NCBI GenBank assembly: GCA_022511505.1
Contig: JAFLTK010000080.1
Span: 1 to 5,280 of the forward strand
Length of the DNA: 5,280 bases
Origin: Muribaculaceae bacterium
Lineage (GTDB): Bacteria > Bacteroidota > Bacteroidia > Bacteroidales > Muribaculaceae
Direction of reading: 5' to 3'
The position numbers and the translations under genes were made by a program. Under the pieces are notes generated by a model, which worked only from the letters and a program-made list of their open reading frames with translations, made no database searches and was not told the origin of the DNA. Each line of letters opens with the position of its first letter. The first letter of the stretch is position 1. Shown here one piece after another: positions 1 to 5,280 of the stretch.

Positions 1-181
1 GGCCCTCAATGCCATTGGCAGTCAGTATCTTTACCATAGCGCCGAGGGCGAGCAAGTCTACGTCGACTCCAAGTCCGACCCCTGCGAAATTCTTCTCGTC
101 GCCTCCAAGAGCGGCGATTCCACCGCTTTCCTCTACATGCTCGGCAGCGAGGACATGATTGACCTCCTCAAAAGCAAGTAA
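1..181 (+). CDS. C-terminal fragment of a small protein, possibly DUF4252 family
   Basis: The gene enters from the left edge. The first complete codon is at base 2 and the frame stays open for 59 codons to a TAA at 179-181. The visible peptide ends with EILLVASKSGDSTAFLYMLG followed by SEDMIDLLKSK. This is two beta-strands (an 'E-I-L-L-V' strand and an 'F-L-Y-M-L-G' strand) followed by a short acidic helix with a Leu-Leu end. That layout resembles the C-terminus of DUF4252 proteins, small exported Bacteroidetes proteins of unknown function that typically end in a strand, a Gly and a D/E-rich helix. The family name is pattern recognition on a short tail, so it is tentative. That the frame is coding is more certain: codon use is GC-ending (ctc, gtc, ggc, gac) and a possible termination hairpin follows. 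The start, any signal peptide and any operon partners lie outside the window. Confidence 0.6.
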   Translation, partial: ALNAIGSQYLYHSAEGEQVYVDSKSDPCEILLVASKSGDSTAFLYMLGSEDMIDLLKSK

Positions 182-202
182 CCGTCCTTTTGCCCTTCGG
201 GC

Positions 203-251
203 TCATACCGGAGACAAAAACGGCGACAGGCAACGGGTTGTCTCCGGATGA
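203..251 (+). terminator. Perfect inverted repeat, possible terminator or operator
   Basis: CCGGAGACAA at 208-217 is exactly complementary to TTGTCTCCGG at 238-247, giving a 10-bp stem around a 20-base loop. If A207 is bulged out, the stem gains four more pairs (203-206 with 248-251). It lies 26 bases after the stop of the upstream gene, where a terminator is expected. The following sequence is only moderately T-rich (atatttgattcttt) and has no clean T run, so it is not a textbook intrinsic terminator. The repeat ends two to six bases before the -33 box of the next promoter, so a regulator-binding site is an alternative. The stem is directly seen; the function is inferred. Confidence 0.45.
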
Positions 252-253
252 TA

Positions 254-285
254 TTTGATTCTTTGGCTATAAATGCTTAACTTTG
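254..285 (+). promoter_or_regulatory. Bacteroidetes-type promoter of the AlbA_2/WYL gene
   Basis: A -33 box TTTG (254-257) and a -7 box TAACTTTG (278-285) are separated by 20 bases. This matches the sigma-ABfr consensus TTTG-N19-21-TAnnTTTG known from Bacteroides. Transcription should start near 290-293, leaving a leader of about 20 bases before the ATG at 313. The leader is A/T-rich and has no Shine-Dalgarno sequence, as is usual in this phylum. It carries a tandem TTTAAG repeat at 296-301 and 302-307. Confidence 0.8.
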
Positions 286-312
286 TAATTTAATTTTTAA
301 GTTTAAGTATTT

Positions 313-3300
313 ATGGCCTCAAATTCAAATGTACCGAAAGCCACACAACCCGTGGTAGTTACCCGTCCGGCCTTCTGGCTCAAAGTGAGAAAAGAATATA
401 TCGTTGAGAACTTTAATGATATGCTTGTCTATCTTCGTGACTATGAATATGTTACGGGAAGCGACAATGTTGATTACCTCTCGACGCTCGATTGCCTATG
501 TTCATTAGCCGACGAATATATCGAGACGATAAACGAGTCGCGCTTGTGGGCCAAGCCTCAATTTAATGTCGATACAAAGATAGTGCTCAGATTGCTTGGC
601 GCTGCGATTCTTGCGACGCGTAAAGCCTCTCGCGACTGCTCGCGCTACGTTATCGGACTGCTTAACCTATTACTATTCAGCGACAACAAGATTTCGACCG
701 AATATCAGCGTCGCCTCTGGGAAATGGCGCTGAGGGTTATTAAGGGATATGAAATTGCCAATATAGGCCTAATGTGGAGCGACGTCATCAGTGAAGACAT
801 AATGTCGACCGAGGTCTTTTTGATTAGATTTGGAAACACTGAGTTTGACCTAACCAACTATCGTCCCGGGCGGCAGTTATATTACGAAGGCCTCGGGCTA
901 ATGATGATTACCGACGAGCGAGTGGCGCTTTACCCCGACAATCTGGCCGACTTTGACCGTCGCAGCGCGGAACCTCAACTTAACTTTGATAACTTGGTGA
1001 ATATCGATGTCCCGGCCGGCGAGGCCGAGAAGTTGCGCACTTTCGACGAACTTTTTAACTTCTCCACGCGCCTGCTCAACTCAATGGCCTCGGTGACACC
1101 CTCTCCCGAGACTGTTCTCAAAGACTATATGCCGGGTGACTTTGCCGTTGTTCGCATTATCGGTAGCACCGGCCTTAAATTCATAGCCGAGACAATTGAT
1201 ACTCGATATAACACGCTGAAAGGTAAGATATTAATTAAACAAAAACGAGAATTCCGCGTTGACAATAATTTTGTTTTCCAGTTCTTCAAGACTGGCAACG
1301 TTTTGCTGGTCAAAATCGGTAGCGGCAAGGAAATATTTGAACTCTCTCCGGCGATGGAACTGTTCTATCGCGAGCGTGCATGCGCCCTGGAGGGAAAGGA
1401 TGTTGTTGCGGTCTACAGCCGCGAATATAACGGTGGTAGCCAGTGGATTAGCAATGGCGGCATTAGAATAGGAGTTGATGATAACGCCCTGGAAGACAAT
1501 CTATCTGAGGAAGAACTCGATGAGTTTGATGACGCCATCGAAAATGGCCACCCCCTTGTCTTGAAAGTTTATGATATGGTTGACAACGACATAGATAGAA
1601 ACCCGTATATGAACGTCTATGCGTTGCCACTGATGACCGAACAAGTTCAAGACGGTCTGACTGCTGTCCATTGTGACACCATATTCCTGGACGACTTCCG
1701 CGAGTTTAGCCTCGGTTTCGCGCCCCGCGAGGAACTCAAAATTGAGCGTGAAGAACTACCCGCCGAGCGGGTGTTTCTGCTCGGCCACCTGCTCGACTAC
1801 ATGGCGCGCTCGGCTGTTGGTTCGCCTATTCAGCGCTTCAAGCCGCTCCTTTGTGCCGCCATGGTTGAACGTCTACTTGACCGCACGCCCGACTTTGAAT
1901 ACCTATGGCATGCAATGCAGTATATCGCGCTAAAGGTTGATTTTGCCCGAAATATACCGGTCAAGCAACTGTCACACACGTCGAATATCAACGGTCTCGA
2001 GGCCGTCACCAAGCGAGAGCGTGTTATCGACCTGCTCAGGACCTATCGCGGCCCCGACCTGACTTCAACCGTCAATCTCCAACTCCCCGGCGGTCGGTCG
2101 GAGGAGTCGATTGAACGCCTCCAAGCGCTAATAAAGGCATCCCACGACCTTAGCAACATTATCGGCACATCAGAACTTAACAAAATCAAGCAGACCATCG
2201 CGCGCACCCTTGGCGTCGAGGAGGAATTTGTCCCCTTGCTCGATGAACGCCAGTTCTATGGCGACGAGAGCATCAACCTCGAGTTCAAGTCAACCGCAGT
2301 GTTCCCGCCGATGGAGTCGCGCCCCAATCCCGAGTACCAGAAATGGAATATACTCAAAGCTGTCTGTGGCTTCCTCAATTCGCGCAGCGGTGGCGAACTT
2401 ATCATCGGCGTCAACGACATGGGCTATGCCGTCGGTGTGGCCGACGATATAAATGCGCTCGTTCGAAGCGGTCACATCAAGATTGCCAACATGGACAACT
2501 ATCGCATTTATATTCAGTCGATTATCGACAATGCGTTCAAGGAATACAACGGCAATGCGTGCGGCAAAGACATCGTTGCGATGAACGTCACCTATACCGC
2601 CGAGACGAGCGACAACGGCTTTGACCTGCTGCGTGTCGCCATCAAGCCCTATCCCTACGATGCCGTTCTTTTTGCGGCCGACAATCGACCGGACGAGTTT
2701 CAGGAAAGCTATGTGCGTCGCAGTGGTCGCACGACCGGTATCACGCCTGCCATCCGTGCTGAAATCGAGAAATATAAGCTCCAGTCAGCCGCGTCGCGCG
2801 AGAGCGACATCGTCAAACTGCGCCAAGCAGTAAAGGACCGCAACGTGGTAATGCTCAGACAATATGGCTCGTCGTCGGGCGTCATGGACCGCGAGGTTGA
2901 ACTCTATAAAATTTGGGAAAACCGCGGGCTCATATATGGCTATGACCCGATGAGAAAATCGGGCCGTCTGTTCAAACTGTCACGTTGCCAGGCCGTTGAG
3001 GTCACCGACCGCAAGTGGATTAATGCCAAGGCTGCCAAAAACGTCGAGATAGACCTCTTTGGAATGTTGCTCCAGCGTGACAACGCCAAGGAAATCAAGT
3101 TGTTGCTCAACGACTATGCCGCGCGCGTCCTGATGGAGGAATATCCCGAAGCGCGCGTCAAACTAAAATCGACAACCCAGGGCGAATATGTCTACCAACT
3201 GACTACACAAGTATCGTCGCTCAGCGGCATTACTCGCTTCTGCCTCGGAATGACCGGCAATATCAAAATAATGAAAGGTGCCGAACTCAAAGAGAAACTC

Positions 3301-3336
3301 AAAGAGCTCGCCACCCAAGTCATCAACGAAAACTGA
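313..3336 (+). CDS. Large Schlafen-type AlbA_2 protein with C-terminal WYL-WCX module
   Basis: This is a 1007-residue, probably cytoplasmic protein with no signal peptide or membrane segment. Residues 1-640 match no family I recognise. About 1-150 and 485-580 look helical. Two barrel-like motifs, YMPGDFAVVRI (272-282) and FKTGNVLLVKI (325-335), precede an acidic stretch (389-411). Residues about 647-810 are an AlbA_2 (Schlafen-type, COG2865-like) domain: E652, E657-F-K659, then FLNSRSGGELIIGVND (687-702), and Y800-V-R-R near its end. Residues about 833-902 are WYL-like, including R885-L-F-K-L-S-R891. Residues about 910-1003 match the WCX extension (A937-R-V-K, R975-F-C-L-G, then a P-less 'GAELKEKLKE' helix). 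AlbA_2 domains bind nucleic acid, and in mammalian Schlafens they cleave tRNA and rRNA. WYL-WCX modules sense ligands or nucleic acid in transcription regulators. I infer a regulator or sensor-effector. It lacks the N-terminal winged helix usual for WYL regulators. The 313 ATG is chosen because the promoter sits just upstream; the next in-frame ATG is codon 37. It appears monocistronic. Confidence 0.93.
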   Translation: MASNSNVPKATQPVVVTRPAFWLKVRKEYIVENFNDMLVYLRDYEYVTGSDNVDYLSTLDCLCSLADEYIETINESRLWAKPQFNVDTKIVLRLLGAAILATRKASRDCSRYVIGLLNLLLFSDNKISTEYQRRLWEMALRVIKGYEIANIGLMWSDVISEDIMSTEVFLIRFGNTEFDLTNYRPGRQLYYEGLGLMMITDERVALYPDNLADFDRRSAEPQLNFDNLVNIDVPAGEAEKLRTFDELFNFSTRLLNSMASVTPSPETVLKDYMPGDFAVVRIIGSTGLKFIAETIDTRYNTLKGKILIKQKREFRVDNNFVFQFFKTGNVLLVKIGSGKEIFELSPAMELFYRERACALEGKDVVAVYSREYNGGSQWISNGGIRIGVDDNALEDNLSEEELDEFDDAIENGHPLVLKVYDMVDNDIDRNPYMNVYALPLMTEQVQDGLTAVHCDTIFLDDFREFSLGFAPREELKIEREELPAERVFLLGHLLDYMARSAVGSPIQRFKPLLCAAMVERLLDRTPDFEYLWHAMQYIALKVDFARNIPVKQLSHTSNINGLEAVTKRERVIDLLRTYRGPDLTSTVNLQLPGGRSEESIERLQALIKASHDLSNIIGTSELNKIKQTIARTLGVEEEFVPLLDERQFYGDESINLEFKSTAVFPPMESRPNPEYQKWNILKAVCGFLNSRSGGELIIGVNDMGYAVGVADDINALVRSGHIKIANMDNYRIYIQSIIDNAFKEYNGNACGKDIVAMNVTYTAETSDNGFDLLRVAIKPYPYDAVLFAADNRPDEFQESYVRRSGRTTGITPAIRAEIEKYKLQSAASRESDIVKLRQAVKDRNVVMLRQYGSSSGVMDREVELYKIWENRGLIYGYDPMRKSGRLFKLSRCQAVEVTDRKWINAKAAKNVEIDLFGMLLQRDNAKEIKLLLNDYAARVLMEEYPEARVKLKSTTQGEYVYQLTTQVSSLSGITRFCLGMTGNIKIMKGAELKEKLKELATQVINEN

Positions 3337-3342
3337 TTCTTT

Positions 3343-3432
3343 GTTGTTTTTGTTGTTGATGTTGTTGTTGATGTTAATGTTGTTAATGATGTCGATGAAG
3401 ATGTCAATAAAATCACTAACAACACTAACAAC
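3343..3432. repeat. GTT/GAT/AAT triplet low-complexity tract between convergent genes
   Basis: From 3343 to about 3408 nearly every triplet is GTT, GAT, AAT or GTC. The tract then continues through 3432 with an ACT-AAC-AAC motif repeated twice. It fills almost the whole 96-base gap between the stop of the AlbA_2/WYL gene (3336) and the stop of the GH28 gene (3433). The triplet phase matches the reading frame of both neighbours, and neither frame meets another stop inside the tract. Local 9-base periods are visible: GTTAATGTT then GTTAATG at 3373-3388, and CACTAACAA twice at 3414-3431. A degenerate microsatellite is the simplest reading; no small gene here is supported. Confidence 0.7.
3370..3432 (-). 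terminator. Imperfect palindrome directly after the GH28 stop
   Basis: Bases 3370-3388 and 3414-3432 are inverted copies that match at 16 of 19 positions around a 25-base loop. Two of the three mismatches read A against C in + strand RNA but U against G in - strand RNA. The stem therefore pairs better in the GH28 transcript, where it begins immediately after the TAA stop. It may mark or protect the 3' end of that mRNA. No U tract follows it on the - strand; the sequence there is rich in CAA and AAC. Intrinsic termination in the classic sense is therefore doubtful. Confidence 0.35.
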
Positions 3433-4791
3433 TTATTTTGCCAGCGAAGGCACGCCGGCGTGTCCGCCAATGAAGCAGTCGTTGACGGTCACGCCGACTG
3501 CGTTTTCAACCGACAGCCCGATGGCACAACTTTTGCACTCCACGCCTTTGAGGGTCACGTTGTGGACCGGCATTTGAGGCAATCCTTGCACGACGATGGC
3601 CGAGGCCGAGACATTTTCGGCTGTCAACGTGTCGACGTGGATGTCCTCGATGCGCGTATAGTGCACATTGTCAGCACCTTCACCCGCGTAGGATGTAGTG
3701 ATATAGAAAAGGTCCTCGACATCGCCGAGACGCACGTTGCGCAGGCTGACTCGCTCCACAAAGCCGCCGCGGTCAGGGTTGCTCTTGATATAGAAACCGC
3801 GTTTGCAATAGCCGGCGGCGTCACAATTCTCGATAATCACATTGCGGATGCCGCCCGACAGTTCGCTGCCGAGCACAACGGCGTGTAGCCCCTTGAAGTG
3901 GCAGTTGCGGATGACGATGTTCTCTGACGGCGATGTCGCCGGGTCGCGTCCGTCATCGTCGCGTCCGCTCTTTATGGCAACATTGTCGTCGCCGTTGTTG
4001 AAGTCGATGTTTTCAATCAGGATGTTGCGCGAACTCTCGGGGTCGATGCCGTCGTTATTTATCAATTTGGCGTCATAGCGCAACCCGCGGCAGATGATAT
4101 TCTCGCTTGCAAGGAGGTGGATGCACCAGAACGGCGAGTTGGTAATCATAACGCCCTCGACCGTTACGCCTTGACACTCAAAGAATTGTATCAGTTGTGG
4201 GCGCAGAAAGTCGCCGTCGCCAAAGGTTCGCTCGGCGCGAGGTACGTGGTTGTGGTTCATCTCGCGAGAACGCAGCAACGCTTCGCGCTGGCGAGGCTTC
4301 CAGGTGGCAAATGTCGTCATCGCGTTGCCGTCGATGGTGCCGCGTCCGCTGATGCCCGTGTTGACCGCGCCGCGAGCCCGAATCATCGGCGAGTAGTTGT
4401 TGCAATGTGTCCCCTCCCACGATGTCGCCACAATAGGGTAGCGCTCGGGGTTCGGGTCAAAGAGTAGGGTAGACCCCTCGTCGAGATGAAGCATCACGTT
4501 GCTTTTCAGTTCGATAGGGCCGCTGACAAAGTAGACACCCGCCGGGACGCGCAACACGCCGCCGCCCCGTTTCGCCAGACGCTCGATACCCTTGGCAAAC
4601 GCCCCCGAGCAATCCTTCTTCCCGTCGCCGCGTGCGCCAAAGCGCGTCACCGCCAGTGTGTCGGGTTTAACGGTTGCCCCGGTTATGTTACTCAGAATAC
4701 TGTCGCGCAGCGAGTCGTGAAAATCGGCTGCTGCCGCGCCTATACTGACGATTGCCGCCATCGCTATCGCCAAAACACGTAACTTTTTCAT
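3433..4791 (-). CDS. Secreted glycoside hydrolase family 28 (polygalacturonase-like)
   Basis: This 452-residue protein is predicted to hydrolyse galacturonic-acid linkages in pectin or rhamnogalacturonan outside the cytoplasm. An Sec signal peptide is clear: MKKLR, a hydrophobic run, then AAAA before D23. There is no lipobox Cys. The pectin-lyase-fold opening TRFGARGDGKKDCSGAF (49-65) is followed by a right-handed beta-helix of repeated N-I/V-x-I-x-N units. GH28 active-site motifs are N245-N-D247-G-I-D250, G267-D268-D269-N, and H303 within GLHAVVLGSE. The K of the 'RIK' motif is kept as K336, but the Arg position is Y334 (F-Y-I-K). The classical G-H-G around the histidine is L-H-A. The three acidic catalytic residues (D247, D268, D269) are intact, so it is probably active, with altered subsite or linkage preference. 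Length is normal for the family. The exact substrate cannot be read from the sequence. The gene is convergent with the AlbA_2/WYL gene and lies 81 bases downstream of the beta-barrel gene. Confidence 0.95.
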   Translation of the reverse strand: MKKLRVLAIAMAAIVSIGAAAADFHDSLRDSILSNITGATVKPDTLAVTRFGARGDGKKDCSGAFAKGIERLAKRGGGVLRVPAGVYFVSGPIELKSNVMLHLDEGSTLLFDPNPERYPIVATSWEGTHCNNYSPMIRARGAVNTGISGRGTIDGNAMTTFATWKPRQREALLRSREMNHNHVPRAERTFGDGDFLRPQLIQFFECQGVTVEGVMITNSPFWCIHLLASENIICRGLRYDAKLINNDGIDPESSRNILIENIDFNNGDDNVAIKSGRDDDGRDPATSPSENIVIRNCHFKGLHAVVLGSELSGGIRNVIIENCDAAGYCKRGFYIKSNPDRGGFVERVSLRNVRLGDVEDLFYITTSYAGEGADNVHYTRIEDIHVDTLTAENVSASAIVVQGLPQMPVHNVTLKGVECKSCAIGLSVENAVGVTVNDCFIGGHAGVPSLAK

Positions 4792-4821
4792 GCCTATTTT
4801 AATCTAAGGTTTATTTGCTCA

Positions 4822-4853
4822 CAAAGATAATGCAAATTTATAGAAAAACCGAA
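4822..4853 (-). promoter_or_regulatory. Bacteroidetes-type promoter of the GH28 gene
   Basis: Read on the - strand, TATCTTTG (4829-4822) is an exact TAnnTTTG -7 box. Twenty bases upstream is TTCG (4853-4850), one mismatch from the TTTG -33 box. Transcription should start near 4815, giving a leader of about 24 bases with no Shine-Dalgarno sequence before the ATG at 4791-4789. Spacing and leader length are nearly the same as for the promoter at 254-285. This argues that the GH28 gene can be transcribed independently of the beta-barrel gene upstream. Confidence 0.7.
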
Positions 4854-4872
4854 TTATTCCCCTGACCCCATC

Positions 4873-5280
4873 CTAAAATTGGTAGGTGAGTATGATTTTA
4901 AGCCCTATCTGATTGCTGGTGAAGATGGGGCTGTGTGTCGCAAAACCGGGAATGTCAAATTCCGGGTCGGGATTCATAACCAGCAACAAGTCTCTATAGT
5001 GGGTGTATCTTCTATACCAGTCAACCATCACCGAGGCATACACATGGGGCCAAATCATGTAATTGATGTTGCCGCTTAGATTGAAGAAACTGGCATTGCT
5101 GGCATCACCCTGCACGTTCGGCTCCAGAATCTCGGGATATTCCTGCGGGTTGAGTGTGTACCCTTTCAGGGAATATAGCCGGTAAAAACGGGCGTCGGCA
5201 CCCGCTGTAAGTCGCCATTTGGGGTAGATGAACTTGAAACCGCCTTTCAGACTGAATCCCATCCCCCAGTTATAGTTTCT
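4873..5280 (-). CDS. C-terminal part of an outer-membrane beta-barrel protein, possibly DUF3943-like
   Basis: The frame is open from the right window edge to a TAG at 4875-4873. It gives 135 residues, and the true start lies outside the window. An internal Met codon at 5262-5260 is not the start, because the preceding residues (RNYNWG) continue the same pattern. The sequence alternates hydrophobic and polar residues in amphipathic strands: GFSLKGGFKFIY, WRLTAGADARFYRLYSL, FFNLSGNINYMIW, VYASVMVDWYRRYTHY. It ends IGLKIILTYQF, the C-terminal aromatic strand typical of barrels recognised by the BAM insertion machinery. It is not a SusC/TonB-receptor ending that I recognise. The GYGxS-like strand, a QGDASNA loop and the W-Y-R-R-Y-T-H-Y strand recall DUF3943-type Bacteroidetes proteins; this family call is tentative. 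Substrate and role are unknown. The gene is co-oriented with the GH28 gene, and no terminator hairpin is evident between them. Confidence 0.82.
   Translation of the reverse strand, partial: RNYNWGMGFSLKGGFKFIYPKWRLTAGADARFYRLYSLKGYTLNPQEYPEILEPNVQGDASNASFFNLSGNINYMIWPHVYASVMVDWYRRYTHYRDLLLVMNPDPEFDIPGFATHSPIFTSNQIGLKIILTYQF

Noticed and set aside
192..202. Small GCCC-TTC-GGGC hairpin after the first gene
   Set aside because: The stem has four pairs and is followed by CTCATACC rather than a T run. It is too weak alone to call a terminator.
3322..3351. Intrinsic terminator for the AlbA_2/WYL gene at the T-rich stretch after its stop
   Set aside because: A T-rich run is present, but only a weak, interrupted stem (CGAAA against TTTG) precedes it.
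3343..3432. CRISPR-like or direct-repeat array
   Set aside because: The periods are three and nine bases with no spacers; this is low-complexity sequence, not repeat-spacer structure.
3192..3470. Antisense frame with Thr/Ser/Leu-rich low-complexity protein spanning the gene gap
   Set aside because: Its composition comes entirely from translating the triplet tract, and it overlaps the ends of two real genes.
3460..3888. Open + strand frame of 142 codons opposite the GH28 gene
   Set aside because: It starts at a GTG, lies wholly antisense to a well-supported GH28 enzyme with conserved motifs, and shows no recognisable domain. It is a shadow of GC-ending codons on the other strand.
4117..4782. 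Two + strand open frames (4117-4467 and 4486-4782)
   Set aside because: Both are antisense to the GH28 coding region, with no promoter, no family pattern and Arg/Ala/His-rich composition typical of shadow frames.
4873..5280. SusC-like TonB-dependent receptor forming a polysaccharide utilisation locus with GH28
   Set aside because: The C-terminal strands are barrel-like but lack the usual SusC ending, and no SusD gene is present. A PUL cannot be claimed from this window.

Overview
The window looks like a chromosomal segment from a Bacteroidales bacterium (Muribaculaceae or a relative is my guess, not shown). The evidence is two promoters with the Bacteroidetes-type -7 box TAnnTTTG and short A/T-rich leaders without a Shine-Dalgarno sequence. 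A DUF4252-like tail, a secreted GH28 pectinase-family enzyme and an outer-membrane beta-barrel protein also fit. There are no RNA genes, insertion sequences or CRISPR arrays.

Layout, left to right. (1) Bases 1-181, + strand: the last 59 codons of a small protein, probably DUF4252. (2) Bases 182-312: a perfect 10-bp inverted repeat (possible terminator or operator), then a good Bacteroidetes promoter. (3) Bases 313-3336, + strand: one 1007-residue multidomain protein. It has about 640 residues that I cannot assign, then a Schlafen-type AlbA_2 domain, then a WYL domain with its WCX extension. (4) Bases 3337-3432: a short convergent gap filled with a GTT/GAT/AAT triplet tract that ends in an imperfect palindrome. 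(5) Bases 4791-3433, - strand: a signal-peptide-bearing GH28 glycoside hydrolase with its own promoter. (6) Bases 5280-4873, - strand: the C-terminal part of an outer-membrane beta-barrel protein, continuing past the window edge.

The genes do not form one pathway. The GH28 enzyme and the beta-barrel protein are co-oriented cell-envelope genes, 81 bases apart, but the GH28 gene has its own promoter. The large + strand gene is a single transcription unit with its own promoter. It is the most interesting object here: it joins a Schlafen-like putative nucleic-acid-binding or nuclease domain, keeping a Glu-Glu-Asp arrangement like the one catalytic in mammalian Schlafens, to a WYL-WCX module. WYL-WCX modules are ligand or nucleic-acid sensors found in regulators of bacterial stress and anti-phage systems. 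A one-protein sensor-effector or regulator is a reasonable hypothesis, but nothing else in the window is a recognisable defence gene.
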